In this document: one piece after another, positions 19,701-31,598 of the stretch | Layout of the letters: every line of letters starts with the position of its first letter | Numbering within the stretch: the first letter of the stretch is position 1 | DNA from: Pohlia nutans | Taxonomy: Eukaryota > Streptophyta > Bryopsida > Bryales > Mniaceae | NCBI GenBank assembly: GCA_022496805.1 | Contig: CM040094.1 | Coordinates: 12,113,501 to 12,177,500, forward strand | DNA length: 64,000 nt | Direction of reading: 5' to 3' | Program-made: the position numbers and the translations under genes | Notes under the pieces: model-generated | Told to the model about the DNA's origin: nothing | Databases searched by the model: none | The model's input: only the letters and a program-made list of their open reading frames with translations

Positions 19701-22700
19701 GGTGAGTGGGGACGGTCTAGGTATATATAGCAAGAATCTATTGTCAGAAAAGGGTCTAGCAATGACCTTCTTCATGTGTGAAGGTGAATAACAGAGACTT
19801 GGGTGAGAAGTTTTTTAGCACCGATTTTGGTGCTTTCAAAGTTTGCATCCACAGTTTTTTTTTTAGTGCCCGACACATGTTCTTTTTTGAGGATTAACTA
19901 GTGTGACCTGTGCCGTTGAGCACTTGTTTTTGAGCTTGGGTTGTCTCCTTGACGGATTCCGGCGCGGAACGGTCGAGTGAGACAAAGCGTGTTGTATTGT
20001 ATAATAGATGTCACTATTCACTCAAACTGTGGTCCACTCACCCACTTTTGAAGGACTTTACGGATAACTCTGTTATCATTTTTTTTTCACATGTAGATTT
20101 ATCACACACCAAAAAGACAAGACCAAATTTGCCAGTTTCTATTTTCTACAAAATCTATGGAAAGACAGAAAACTCAATAAGAAAAATTGCTAAAAAAACA
20201 TGTTGGAAGAACAAAATTCATGAAAATTCACAAAACACACTTTTAATGGTTTTATGGCCCAGTAAAAAATTCATGTCATTTTAATGATTTTGTGACATAC
20301 AGAACATATGGGTAAGAAAATTTGTTTGCACGTGGTTTTTAAGACATTTAGAAGTGTAGAAAGAAAAGGGTAGAAATTGGACCTGGATTTACGCCGGCAA
20401 AAATACCATACCACAGATCATCTTTCACAAAAGACGTGGCTCTATTTACAGCTCCCAAGGAAACCCCTGGACCCAGATTGGGTGGCAATGGGTGAAACAT
20501 CTTTTGACAAGGGAAGTCCAAATCTACAGCAACATGGCGATTGGTGATGAAGCCAAGCTCGCGTAGCCCAATTTGGCTTTGAACTAAGGCTCCAAGAGTA
20601 CCATAGGTCTCCTGACTCGCCACCTATAAAAAAAAAAACAAGCAAAAAAAAAAAAAAGTCTCTGTGAATGGGCCATCATGTGAGCAGTGACAAGGAACAA
20701 CCACTAGAATGTCCATCAAAGGAGCAGCCAGTTCACATTTTTTTAACAACAGAAAATAGGTAATGATAGTAACTTTCAAAACATATTTCTGTTGTTCAAA
20801 AGTGTAGGGCATGATTTCAGAAAGTCAGAAGGAAAACAGGCATTAATTTAATTACCTGCGTGCCGGATCCGATGGTGGCATCCATTCCCCTAAGCCCATC
20901 TAGAACCTTGGAGAACATTTGCTCCTTCGGAACGGTCGCAGGAACTCCAAAGTAGGAGAATTCCACCACATCAACATCACACCATATGCCCCCAGGGCCC
21001 TACATAAACACCACCAAAAAAAACAAAAACTCTTAGTAGAGAATATATTAAAAGGAGCAACTGGTTTACAAAAAACTGAGAAAGCTTTTTAGAGATGCAG
21101 AAGCTCAATACCCAGACACTTAACCCCAAAGAAAAGAAAGCAGAATATATGGATATAGGAGATATTTGCAATGCTATTTAGATGGACTGGAGAAAATGTA
21201 GATTTGGGTGTAAGATAAATGTCTATCTTGGAATGAGGGTTCTCTATAGGATATACTCTATTGTCCTAAATCAACATGTCCACAAAATGGGGTTGACCTA
21301 AAGGTGACTCTACACAATCCTAAGCCCGTGATGTTGTGACACCTACATAAACTCCAAAATCTTATATATTGATTTTGAGAATGCACACGACCTCAAAATC
21401 AAAACTCGTGTCAGTTTTAAATCGTCTGCCAAAAAACAGTGTACATTCAGAACTTTTATATATGGTATCCAAATAATGTATTCTTTGGTATGTTGAAATC
21501 TCCAAAATCTTGCACAATGGGTACATATTGATTTTGAGAATGTACACACCCAAACATCCAACATCAAAATTTTGTACCAATAAGAACTTGTGCAGATGGT
21601 ATCCAAATGATGCATTCTTTAGTGCGTTGGAATCATCTTGATTTCCTAACCAGAATATAATCATTCTAATACAATTAAGTGAAGTTACAGAACCCCAAAA
21701 CCTTGAGGTAGTACGCATTTATTTCATGGGAACAAACATAAGCATGATGTGTAAAGGAGAAAACAGAGTAGGATACCAAAACCTCGCATATTGATTTTGA
21801 GAGTGTACTTCAACATTAAAACTCGTGTAAGTTTTAGATCTACCAATAAAATTTTGAACTTGTGCATATGGTATGCAAATGATGCATTCTTTGGTGCGCT
21901 GGAATTGTCTGTGGCTTGCTAACAAGAATATGATCATTGTAATATAAGAAACTATGCAATTAGGTGAGGTTACACGACCCCAAAACCTTCATCACAAACT
22001 TGGCAAATCATGTTTTTGCAATGTTTTACGTATGTTATTGAGATGAACAAGGGTGATTACGCTCAACATACAATTTTTGTAAGTTTATTGTATAAAAAAC
22101 ATACGAACGACATATTACAAACACGAAAATACACATCATGATAAAATTTAATGTTTGTAATATGTCCTTGAGGAGAAATACTGTACCTCAACAGAAGAGG
22201 GCAGGATTTGCATTTCGTGAAGCCATTGCGTGTGGACTTTGCGAGCCACGAAGACGATGATGGCAGGAGTTTTGGTGATCTCGCCGTTGCGGGTGCGGAA
22301 GCCGATGGCCGTGCCCAAGCCGCACTGGCGCAGCGACTTGCTGTGGTACGCTCGCACCGTCATGAGCTCCAGCAACGTGCTGGCTTGCTTGCCACACGCC
22401 CCGTCGCTGCACAGCACTCCAATCGGCTTCTGCAGCCCTTCAAAACACGACGCCCTCTCGTCCGCGGTGCCAGGCAGCTGCACCCCAGCAACAAGTACAA
22501 TCAGCATAATTTACATATGATTTCACACTTCAATGGAGATTCAAGGGAAAGAAAACAAACAAAAAACCAAAGAGCTAAGCTTATATTGGAGCTTTCAAAA
22601 CTTAGTGCGCATTGTATACAGCCAGCTACATGCAAGATTGTGCGGCAACATGTTTCTTGCAACCAAACAAGAAAGACAATGCATTAGTAGAACCTTTAAA

Positions 22701-24257
22701 TGAGCATAAAACCTATGATTTAGACATATGATTGGCAGCTGCATACATACATGTGCACGCACCAGCAACAAGTACAATCAACAGAAGTGGCATACTTTAC
22801 ATGTGATTTAACATTTCAATGGAGATTGGGAAAGAAAAAACCAAAGAGCTAAGCTTATATTGGAGCTTTAAAACCTAGTGCGTATTGTATACAACGAGCA
22901 ACATGCACAATTGTGCGGCAACATGTTTCTTAGGAAAGACAATGCGTTAATAGACAACTTGGAGCCTTTAAATGAGCATAGATCTTATGATTTAGACATA
23001 TGATTGGCACTCAATCCTATTGTGTTCACTACAAAAACAAAGATTTTGTAGAGGACACGATCATTTGTGACACAAAAATACTGACTCCGGTATCCTTCTA
23101 TTGACTCAAAATAGAAAAAAAAAAGGGAAAGGAAAAACGAGCCTGATCATCTAACACACGAAGAGAAAGAAAAGTGACGGATCCCCACAAGCTTTTCTAA
23201 CGTTTTAGCCAATACTACCACCGTGAAAACCAAGGTCGGAAATAAGGCCAAATTTGAACATTCCAACCACCCCCAGCTACATTGAAACCTCAAAGATGCA
23301 CTCCAGAAAGCGCATATTTAAAACCTTCGTTGATAAGAGCTTTCTTCCCTGACTACCGGACTATATATATCTAGGTACCAGAAAAACGAGCAGCTTTCCA
23401 CACTGCACAAGGGGTATTTTAATGTAACAAGAAAAAAAAAGGAAAAAAAAAAAACAAACAGCCCTGATCTAACCCCACAAAGAGACAGAATCCTCACAAA
23501 CTTGGAGCTTTTCTAACCTTTTAGCCAATACTATTGCCATCCTTACAAAACACCACCAACACCACCCCATTCTTCGTGAAAATCAAGGTCGAAAACAAAC
23601 AAACAAACAAACAAACAAAAAACGGCCCTGATCTAACCCACAAAAGTAACGGATCCTCACAAGCTCACAGCCACATTGAAACTAGTGACGGATTCTCAAA
23701 GATACACTCTATACACACACAAAAAAAAACCTTCATTGATAAAGACCTTGCTTCCCTGCCGTAATTTTGTGGTTTCAGCGGCTCAATCAATTCAAACTAA
23801 AACCTTCATAACCAATTTTACTCAATCACCCCAAACTAAAACCTTGATAACCAATTTCTTCAATCAAAAAACCACCGTAAAAACCCAAGTTAGTTCACAA
23901 GCTTAGAGCCCTTTTCTAACCTTTTAGCCAATACTAACCAAAAAAAACCACAAGGTCGAAAATAAGCCCAAATTTGAACATGCTAACTAACACATTGAAA
24001 CCACTCCAGAAAAAAAAGTATATATTAAAAAACCCTTCATAGATAAGAGCCGCTCAATCAATTCAAACCAAATAAAAACCTCCATAACCACCCAATTCTA
24101 CGCAATCAAAACCACCCGTGGGCGTGACAACCAAGACTGGAAAAAAATTTGAACTTTTGAGTACTAAAACCCCGGATAAATACTATACCTTGAATCCAGA
24201 CATTGCAATCCAACAGCGACCGACTCCTTCTCCCCCATTCACAGCAGCATCGCCCAT
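16409..24257 (-). CDS. NAL1: NAL1-like trypsin-type protease, 6 exons, in-frame stop
   Basis: Plant NARROW LEAF 1 family; in rice NAL1 is a serine-type protease affecting leaf width, veins and auxin transport. Exons, 5' to 3': 24257-24189, 22477-22187, 20999-20856, 20623-20383, 19341-18838, 16770-16409. All phases fit and the sum is 537 codons, compared with about 580-600 aa in the family. Signature stretches are LELMTVRAYHSK, FHPLPPNLGPGV, DDLWYGIFAG and GPENWTSGVDLGRLLD. The catalytic residues are His198 (TNRHVAVD), Asp255 (VRADGAFIPF) and Ser349 (EGDSGSL). A TAA at 19126-19124 (codon 321) replaces a conserved Tyr, so translation would stop after Asp and before Ser. The rest of the frame is well kept, so this is a recent null allele, pseudogene or sequence error. 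Introns are 0.14-2.1 kb and repeat-rich. Confidence 0.88.
16969..17165 (+). mobile_element. Ty1/copia polyprotein fragment
   Basis: Translation gives KLDMKSKDCIFIGYSDQSKG followed by YKLFDP and FFSRDVDFIE, the conserved segment after the copia integrase core (KLDxKSxxCxFxGYxxxxKGYRLxDP...SRDVxFxE). It has no LTRs and is open for only about 60 codons. It is a captured fragment in intron 5 of the NAL1-like gene, antisense to it. Confidence 0.85.
17330..17368 (-). repeat. duplicate of the exon 6 splice acceptor
   Basis: On the minus strand, TATTTCCAG|AGGCCGTCATG and CTGCAGAGGCG repeats the acceptor and first codons of exon 6 (E-A-V-M-L-Q-R-R), about 580 bp upstream of the real exon. The frame then diverges and soon stops, so it could act as a poison exon start or be inert. 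Confidence 0.75.
18167..18722. mobile_element. TTAA element (AAAGGACC subfamily) with nested element
   Basis: TTAA at 18163-18166 and 18723-18726; the ends are CCCCTAAAGGACCCAATAAT and AATCCTTGGTCCTTTAGGGG. Element 18353-18604 is inserted within it. Both lie in intron 5 of the NAL1-like gene. Confidence 0.75.
18353..18604. mobile_element. TTAA element (CGTACCAACCC subfamily), 252 bp
   Basis: TTAA at 18349-18352 and 18605-18608; the ends are CCCCTAAACGTACCAACCC and CTGGGCCGTTTAGGGA. It shares its body with 13256-13582 and 57636-57957 and is nested inside 18167-18722. Confidence 0.8.
18838..19341 (-). CDS. NAL1: NAL1-like exon 5 (Asp and Ser), with TAA
   Basis: Acceptor ACACACAG|AA completes Glu of PETFVRAD. 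The donor CAAG|GTATCA leaves phase 1. Reading continues through the catalytic Asp, then meets TAA at 19126-19124, and resumes in the same frame with NDENGFCFLTDFLIVGEN and the EGDSGSL Ser motif. No frameshift is needed, and no intron excision would remove only the stop. Confidence 0.9.
19602..20071. mobile_element. MITE with AGAGTTATCC ends, 470 bp
   Basis: The ends are AGAGTTATCCGTAAACT and, inverted, AGAGTTATCCGTAAAGTCC; subterminal GGGTTGAGTGGGCC and GGGTGAGTGGACC also match. It lies in intron 4 of the NAL1-like gene. The tips resemble the arms of the hairpin at 41798-41942. Confidence 0.65.
20383..20623 (-). CDS. NAL1: NAL1-like exon 4 (catalytic His)
   Basis: Acceptor TTATAG|GTGGCG; donor CCAG|GTCCAA, phase 1. 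It encodes VASQETYGTLGALV, TNRHVAVDLD (His198) and FHPLPPNLGPGVSLGAVNRA, among the most conserved stretches of the family. Confidence 0.9.
20856..20999 (-). CDS. NAL1: NAL1-like exon 3
   Basis: Acceptor TATGTAG|GGCCCT; donor CGCAG|GTAATT; exactly 48 codons in phase 0/0. It encodes GPGGIWCDVDVVEFSYFGVP and IGSGTQ, both diagnostic of NAL1-type proteins. Confidence 0.92.
21340..21910. repeat. degenerate intron repeat, 3 copies
   Basis: Blocks near 21350, 21505 and 21775 share TATTGATTTTGAGARTGYAC, AAAACTCGTGTNAGTTTTA and TGGTATNCAAATGATGCATT. It fills intron 2 of the NAL1-like gene; no function is seen. Confidence 0.6.
22187..22477 (-). CDS. NAL1: NAL1-like exon 2
   Basis: Acceptor GGGGTGCAG|CTGCCT; donor TTGAG|GTACAG; 97 codons, phase 0/0. 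It encodes a CFEGLQK segment matching the family's YFGNLQK, then LLELMTVRAYHSKSL and LGTAIGFRTRNGEITKTPAI. GC-rich compared with its flanks. Confidence 0.9.
22475..23010. repeat. intron 1 tandem duplication, about 260 bp x2
   Basis: CCAGCAACAAGTACAATCA at 22486 and again at 22761 starts two copies sharing TTTCAATGGAGATT, AAAGAGCTAAGCTTATATTG and ATTTAGACATATGATTGGCA. The duplication begins at the exon 2 acceptor, so the copy carries a second acceptor-like GGCAGCTGCA. Confidence 0.7.
23050..24110. repeat. intron 1 degenerate array, about 4 units
   Basis: Units share GCCCTGATCTAACCC, CGGATCCTCACAAGCT, CTAACCTTTTAGCCAATACT and CAAGGTCGAAAA. Sub-units differ in length and are joined by A-rich or AACA-repeat spacers (an AAAC run is at 23594-23620). 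Confidence 0.6.
24189..24257 (-). CDS. NAL1: NAL1-like exon 1 (short N-terminus)
   Basis: ATG 24257 starts 23 codons (MGDAAVNGGEGVGRCWIAMS and GFK) ending at TTCAAG|GTATAG in phase 0, which fits exon 2. CWIAMSGF falls where family members have a YF-W-PTS motif. No other in-phase candidate was found. The N-terminus is shorter than in flowering plants. Confidence 0.5.
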
Positions 24258-24720
24258 AGCCAGACTGTCTCGCTGCAACGATTCCGAACCCACAAACACA
24301 ATCGGCCAGGAAGAGATCAGTAGAAGGTCAGAGAGACCTTCTGAAACCCAACCATGGCGAAACAAGAAGAAGAAGGAGAAGAAGAAGCCACTCAAAAACT
24401 TGGAATAATGCCTATTGTGTGCTTTTAAGTTGGTTAGGGTTGTTGTTGTTGTTGTTGTTGGTCACTCACAAAACAGTGTAGTAGTTTGCCAACCCTTAGC
24501 TGACAGAAAGAGAAAAAAAAAGAACAGTGAGAGGAAAAAACAAAAACAGAGAGGAAAGTTAGACTAAGTTAGTGATGAACAGCCCAAGTCCCACAAGGCA
24601 CCGTGTGACTGACTGTTTTTTTTCCTGATGAGTGTAGCATGCCTTCCATGCACTGATTTTTACTTTCATATCTTTGAAGGTGGCCTTATTGGCTCCTAAC
24701 CTTCACACTCAATCTCAGTG
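24258..24720 (-). promoter_or_regulatory. probable 5' UTR/promoter of NAL1-like gene
   Basis: Purine/pyrimidine-rich leader sequence (GAAG runs on the + strand at 24360-24395, a GTT microsatellite at 24438-24460) lies upstream of the predicted start. No TATA box stands out. Confidence 0.3.
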
Positions 24721-27700
24721 TTTCTAGGGGGTAAATTTTTGAAAGATTTTTGCGTTGCTGTCTCTGCCACCGGCTGAAGAGTCCAGTGATATTTTTTCTT
24801 TTGATATTTGAGTCTTTTTTGAATGGATGGATGGATGGACGATGATTCCCATCCAGGATTTTTCATCTAGAAATATTTTTCATCCATGTATATACTTTTT
24901 TGGCGATTGTGTGATGAGAACAATTTTGGCAAATTTTCTTTTTGCAGTAGGGAATATTTGCCCATGTTCTCTTCTTCATTTTTTTTTACTTTTTTTTGGA
25001 TAAACAGATGGATGAATATTCTCTTTATTTGAAAGAAATAATTCACCATTGTGGCTACATTTAGGCTGAAAAAATACCACTTGTGATGATTGTTTTGGTA
25101 CTTGTGGCTTCAGAGCCAATATGAGGTTTCTTTTTTCCTTCCTAGTTGATAGATAGATAGAAACTCCGTTCCACTATAAAGGCCGGCGTGAATGAAGTGT
25201 CTGTTCGTTAGCCATTAATCCAGTGCCCACTGGGCAAAGGTTTATTCCTTACTAGTGCATTTTACAAATCTATGTTTAATACTTGCCCATCACTATAGTT
25301 TAAAATCCGGGGAGAAATTTTAGCTTAATAGACTAAGATCCTACATTTTCATGAACCAACGACTTTTTTGGAGCATTATCTTGGCGAGGCTTTAAGAAAA
25401 TAAAGAATATTCTCTAGTTTTCTCCTTAAATGATAGGTGTCTTCACCTTAGAGATAAAAAAAACTTAGAGATTCAAATGAAGATTTTGGTACACCAAAAT
25501 CACCATATATTGTGGCCCATGGTATTTACAAGAGGCTTTACTACTACTTTGTAATTACATTTTCAAAATACAAAAGTAAAATTCTTCCAAATAGGATGGT
25601 AATTTGTTTAAATGGATGAGTATTTGTTTAAATGGATGAGTATTTGTTTAAATGGATGAAATTTTGTTTAAATGGATGAATGTGCCTACGCCATTCAATT
25701 TCTGGGTTTCTCATTTTTGAGAGTCTGAGTGCTTTTTTTGAAAATTATAATTCAATATTTCAGGTCTCCGACCCCAAGTTAGTCTAGGACGACCCACCAT
25801 GTTCAAAAATAGGGGCAAGCTTTTGTTTTTGTTTTTTTATCTCTGGTCCCAATGTGGGGGTTCGTTCGCCCAATCCCCTTATTTTCCCATCTGTGAATAT
25901 GATATTCAGTCAGATTTTCTGCATAAGTAGTCAGTAACAGTGTTTCTGAGTACGTTAATGATTCTTTTGGATTTCAATGTCTAGGACAAGGTTCAGAATG
26001 CCCTGATTGGCAAGGTGGTTTCCAATTTTCATGGCTTTCAGCTTGTAAATGAGTTTATTATAAAAAACCAATTGTAAGTCTTGTTCCCATTGATTTATGA
26101 ACGCATCAAAATATGTATGATTTAGATATCAAAAAGAAATTCCATATTTTTGCATTCGGTCATACTATCATGCACTTGACTTCCACGCACACTAAAAAAA
26201 TTCACTTTGGTAGACATTGCATGAAAATTTTGACCAAATTTTTTTCCACAACTTTGGTTGCAAAAAGGATCCATTGTAAATTTTTGAAAAAAATTTGAGT
26301 CCCTTTCTTTTAAAAAAAACCCTTACTTGCATTTAGAATATTTCGTGATTTGATTCTATATGCAACAAATCTCTCTCGTGAAATCGATTGTGGAATAATT
26401 CATAAGCAAATGAAGAATCAATTTCTTTGAAGAGGTGGTGTAGAATTTTAATTGGGTAGCACTCACAACATGCGACTCCCATCTCGTTAGGCCTAGCCAA
26501 ACCCCTTACTTCTTTTTTAATCCATTTATATTTATATTCATATTTATATTCATATTTTTTGTATTGTTTTGTTTTGTTGCCCTAGGGTGAAGGATGCACG
26601 GCCACAAGATCAAGGTCTTGCTATGACTTGGTTGGGGCCATTAGAGAGGATGTGCGGTTGGGCACTCTGCACCCCCAAGGGCAATTTTTAATCTTCTTTT
26701 CCTTCCTATAGTGGAGGGTGCACGGCCACACCCTCCACTTTGTACCAAAGTAATAATAATAATTAATAATAATAATAACAATATTAATAATAATAATAAT
26801 ATGATTAATCATTTAATAACAAATAATTTTTATTTTATTTTATTCATTTTTTGCACATCTAGCGGTGGAGCATTGTTTTATTTTCTGGAAATTTTTAGCT
26901 TCTATTATTTTTCTGGAAATTATATTTCACCTTATTTTATATTTCTCTTTATTTATAAACTTGTAAGAAATTTGATCCTCTTTTCAATGATATCAAACTT
27001 GATTCATTTTGAGCTTGGATACATTCAATTTTTTATTTTATTTTTAAAATGATTAAAATGTAAACTATATGATTGCCTAACTCCTTCAATGAAACCTAAT
27101 AAGAAACTTAGTGAGTTGATCTTGAAAAAAAAAAATTAACCGCAATCTAGCCAATGAATCAATATTGAACAAGAAGACCATTAATCAATAATCACGTCTT
27201 TGTTTACAACTTCGAAATTGTGCATTAACTCTTTTAACCCAATTGATTAGCAAGAACTTACGTTTGTAGAAACATTTTGGATTTTGAATTTAGTTTTTTT
27301 GCATTTCATCTCATACAAACTCTGATCTACTTTCTTGTGGTGCTTTTGTCTTTAGATTATTGGTGTAAGATTTTGAAATTTTAAATAAAATCCCCAAACA
27401 ACTCACATAAAAATTTCATTGATGGTGTTTACTATTTTAGAAACTTCAATTGCTATAATATAATGATTTACTATACTATTTGATATGAAAATATCAAGTA
27501 TAAACTCACATTTACCATACTCCAAGACCTATTGATTACCTTTGGACAAAAATGTTCTCTCTTACCTACATAACATAATATAATGTGGCTTTTCGTCCCC
27601 TCCACCATTTGTGTTGTAGCAAGAATAATTCTTTTTTAGATTCTAGTAAGGGCCCTAATTCAATTGTAATTCAACAAGTATAAAATTTGGAGAGGATTGG

Positions 27701-27860
27701 TAGTCTGATTCCTAGTTGTGAAATCATCTCACTACTTGATTGGATGAATTCACCACATATTGCGAAATTCAATTCGTGTGTGTAAAAATAAAATAAAAAC
27801 AATTGTTGCTTCTAGCAAATGCTATTTTGTAAATCCTACATATTTTAAGGACGTTAATCC
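24720..27860. other. intergenic, microsatellites
   Basis: AT-rich with no gene recognised. Contains GGAT repeats (24824-24842), an inverted copy of the element edge at window start (25140-25215), a four-unit 20-bp repeat (25601-25680), a GTGCACGGCCACA-type repeat pair (26590-26735) and an AAT microsatellite (26750-26803). Confidence 0.5.
25601..25680. repeat. 20-bp tandem repeat x4
   Basis: Four head-to-tail copies of WWTTTGTTTAAATGGATGAR, exactly 80 bp. A TTTGTYCAAATGGRTGAATG relative occurs in the duplicated unit at 46671-47117. Confidence 0.9.
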
Positions 27861-27864
27861 TTAA

Positions 27865-28437
27865 CACCTAAAGGACCAACGCTAATTTTCCAAGTTTTGT
27901 TAGCTTAGTGTGGAATAAGTATTGATCCTCAAATTTTTTGGATTTTTTGTGGTAATTCTACTCTTTCTAATGAAGATGTAATGGTAATTTGCATACGTAG
28001 GTGATGTATAGATCAAAAGATACATTCATGCAAAGTTGAAAAACCTAACTGCGGGCAACTCTTGAAAATGTGCATACAATGAGCTATGGATCTGAAATTT
28101 TGTACATAATGAGCTAACACCTCCATACACAACTACCAAATTCGTTTTACCAAATGTAAGACTAAACTTTTCATTTTGGAATTTTCAAAAAAAATCAAAC
28201 TCTGGTAGGGGGCCAAAAAAAAGTGCAGCCAACTTTGTAGCTTATAATCTTATTATTGAGGAACCTTGAATAGTTGAAAATTTTTAGGTCCTAATAAATT
28301 CAAGTTGGTTGCAATATCCTATAGTTGGATCGGTCAAAAATGCTTTAGATCAAAAACTATTTGCCTTTTTTTGAGAAGGGATACTTTTCTCCAGCTTTGG
28401 AGTGTTTGGAGAGAAACATAGTTGTGGTCCTTTAGGG
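27865..28437. mobile_element. TTAA element (AAAGGACC subfamily), about 573 bp
   Basis: TTAA at 27861-27864 is followed by CACCTAAAGGACCAACGC. The right end GTGGTCCTTTAGGG is followed by a decayed AATAA. The ends match the subfamily but the body is mostly unique. Confidence 0.6.
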
Positions 28438-28615
28438 AATAAAGAACATACATACTAAGCTCTATGAAATTTTTGGTATTTTGAAAGAATCTTGTTCATA
28501 ACCTCTACTTTGTTCAATCAAATGGGTCTTTTTAAAAGCCAAACCGAGCATATGTGAAGGATCTGTACTTTTTTTGAATGCAAGCAAATTAAATTAAAAA
28601 GAGAACCATGTTTAA

Positions 28616-28991
28616 CCCTTAAACGTCAAGGTAAGCCCCATGGACTTATTTAAAAGAGAATAATGAAGAAAAAAAAGTTGATTTTCTCAACCAAATCAAA
28701 TGAGACTTGGTGCGTTGGAAAGCTACTGAAAAAGCGATCTAGATTCCAAATTTTCGCCTCATTTGAGAGATTGTCGAATTGTTGGGAAGCAATCAAAGTT
28801 ATCAAATTGAACAAGTTTTGAGATTGGGGCAACTGAAGTTCAGCAGTGCTACACTGCTAGCCAACAGTGCACTATAGAGCCGTTTTTGCAAATTAAATTA
28901 AATTAAAAAAATAAAAAATATATATTTTTTGGTCAAAAAATTTTAGATGCCTTCCAAGCTGCCCCGTTCAGGCCCTCTTAACGTTTAAGGG
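28616..28991. mobile_element. TTAA element, 376 bp
   Basis: TTAA at 28612-28615 and 28992-28995; the ends are CCCTTAAACGTCAAGG and CCTCTTAACGTTTAAGGG. The next element end (TCCCTAAAGGTCCAAG) begins right after the shared right-hand TTAA. Confidence 0.7.
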
Positions 28992-28995
28992 TTAA

Positions 28996-30200
28996 TCCCT
29001 AAAGGTCCAAGTGTCTTAACTAGGACATTTAGAGAACCGGGTAGGTTGTGGTAACACATTTTAATTGAAATTTAAAGGAAATTTAATAGTAGATTCTCCA
29101 ATGTGCCACAAAAATGGGATTTTTATTTTTTTGAATTCCGACACCGTATGTGGAAGTTATGAAGAGGAATGTATTTTTTCTAGAAGAAAGGGCAACGGGG
29201 CATTAGAAAAATGGTTGAATTTGGGGGGAGGGCAACAAGAAGGGCAGAGTGTGGAAAATGGGGTGGACTATGGAGGGGCCATCAGAAAATCTCATTAAAA
29301 TTTAGTATTTATTAAAATAAAAATTATTATTCAATTATTGAAGAAAAAAATATTTCATAATTTTATATATATATATATAATTAAAAATATTATTTTTATA
29401 ATAAAAATTTAAATGAAAAAAATAATTTACAAAATAAATAACGAATAGGCAAATCGTCCAATGAGGAACTGCTACAAGGCAGTCCACCTTGAGGGTCTTC
29501 AACCCCCTCTTGGAGGTTAGTGGGGTCATGAACATCGGAATGGATTGGGTGAGGTGGCACTTTGATTCCCTTCCTCCACCCATTATATCCCCTCTAATCC
29601 CCAAATTTCTTAGAAAATATGCTACATATCTTCTAAAACTTGGAGATTTATTTTTGTTTCAAGAAAAAAATCACCATTTTATAGAGAGTGGAATGTACTT
29701 GGGTTTCACCACTTGGATTTATATTCTAAATAATGAAAGTTAAAGTTATTGCAATTATAAAAAACAAAGAGTCTTTTCTAAACTCTTAAACCGCTAACAA
29801 GTACAGGGTATTCTTCATTATCCTAAACATCCCCAAACGCAATGAAAATTGATACACAACTAAGTAACATCATATATAATGTGAAAGTGAAGTGCGACAT
29901 GTTTTGGTAGTGACGTTTTCTTAATGTAGCCACGGTCACACGCATTTGAAATATTTGGTAAGGTGTTTTTTTATGTATTTTATACGATCAAACGCAATTA
30001 TCTTGCAATTTGTCCAGTCAAATTCAACAAAAAAAATTTGTGGATTTTTTTCAAGAAGCTCAGGACAAGATAAAAAAGAATAACATTTTTTGGGAATATT
30101 TGCATGGGGGAGTAAAAATGGCAGCATTGGAGTGTTTTGAAGGAAAATCGCGTCTGTCTTTTAGAGGTTAAAATAGAGTTTAAAAGATTTTTTGGTGTGA
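28996..30200. other. composite repeat, possible large TTAA element
   Basis: Starts with TCCCTAAAGGTCCAAGTG after TTAA; a TCTTTTAGAGG end before TTAA at 30168-30171 could be its right end (about 1.17 kb). The centre includes a TA microsatellite (29365-29380) and short open frames without recognisable family. Confidence 0.35.
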
Positions 30201-30225
30201 GAATCATGAAAACTATGTCCATTAA

Positions 30226-30796
30226 CCCCTAAGTGTCCCACCGTCCTAAAAATGGATGATGTACAGAATGAAAGTTAACACAGTTTTTTCATTCGACAAA
30301 CACTTTTTGCGGTGTGGATTTTTTACTGAATTTTTATGGAAAGTCAATTTTATTCATGTATGATCTGATTAGAAAGGGGATAATTTGTGAAAAAATTATG
30401 TCTCATTCCATGCCACATTGTTCCACCAGTTTTTTTTGAAGTTTCAGTGTAAAAGTGCTCTTGAAAAAGTCAACTCGTAAAATCAAGCAACAGAAAAACC
30501 TTCAAAAATCACTATGGCTAGAGTATTACATTTCAACCCATCACAACCATTTCATTTTTAGATTGTCAACATTTTATTTGTAATCCAATTACAAAAGAAT
30601 TTTGAATATCGAGTTTCAAATTTTATACAAAAATATTGGTGATAGCAATTGTAGATCTAATTATATGGACAGAATCTAAAATTCATAATGTACAACTTGT
30701 ATTTAGACATCAAGTTTCAAATATCCCTCTTAGTTGTATTTTATGATGCATCTTTGCAAAACTACCAAATTTGGGGAAGGTGATGACGTGTAGGGG
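30226..30796. mobile_element. TTAA element type A, 571 bp, inverted
   Basis: TTAA at 30222-30225 and 30797-30800; the ends are CCCCTAAGTGTCCCACCG and GATGACGTGTAGGGG. The body is the reverse complement of the copy at 14865-15431. Confidence 0.85.
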
Positions 30797-30800
30797 TTAA

Positions 30801-31373
30801 CCCCTAAACGTCACAATGTCCAAAAACTAGACGGCTAAGAGGTTCAAACTCTTCTCACATTCTCATCAATGCTTGGATGAAAGTCATTCATTGTTTTGGA
30901 GATTATTCACCAAGTTGTTATCTTACCTTACGGTTGGATTTAGTCATACTTGATTGTATATTTTTCTAAAATTACAAATGTAGAAGTATGTCAAGTCGTT
31001 GACCTAGCCAAAATTGCATTGAGTGTAGTTCAAAAGTGGCCTTGCAAAAATGAGGTCACGGATTTAAGAAACAAAAAATTTCAAAGAATCACCACGGTTA
31101 AGAATATCTCATTTCAAATTGATTCTAACAAATATTACTGAAAAAAATACTAAAATTATGTTTGTAATCGGATTTAGAAGAAATTTTTAATTTTAAGTTT
31201 CAAATTTAATAACAAAGTATTGGTGATAGTATTAGTGAATCGAACCGTACAAATGGAATCTAAAATTCAAAATCTAGAACTTTCATTTGTATATCAATTC
31301 CAAAATTCTCTTCTAAATAGTAGTTTATGATGATTTTTCTCAAATTGTCAATTCCAGGGACACCTTGATATGT
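30801..31373. mobile_element. TTAA element, 573 bp, adjoining
   Basis: Begins CCCCTAAACGTCACAATG immediately after the TTAA that ends the previous element, and stops before TTAA at 31374-31377. The body is related to type A, but its right-hand terminus (ACCTTGATATG) no longer looks like a TTTAGGGG end. It may be two partial elements. Confidence 0.5.
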
Positions 31374-31377
31374 TTAA

Positions 31378-31594
31378 CCCCTAAACGTTTGAAAATGTCT
31401 TTGCGGCAAGTAGAATACATGGTGTATTTCTTGTATTTGGAATGGATACACACTTTTAATGAGTTTGAGTTCAAGAAAGAAGTTGAAGTTTAGATCAATG
31501 CGGTTCTAGTGAGCTATTAAGATCTCAATTTAGAACTTCTTGTTGATGCCAATTACACGAAAACATATTTACTATCCCCATGGGACGTTCAGGG
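31378..31594. mobile_element. TTAA element, 217 bp
   Basis: TTAA at 31374-31377 and 31595-31598; the ends are CCCCTAAACGTTTGAAAATG and CATGGGACGTTCAGGG. It is the reverse-orientation relative of the 225-bp element in PPO intron 1 (shared GATCAATGCGGTTCTAGTGA). Confidence 0.8.
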
Positions 31595-31598
31595 TTAA

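Noticed and set aside
26711..27052. 113-codon frame rich in Ile/Asn
   Set aside because: Translation of an AAT microsatellite and AT-rich flank.
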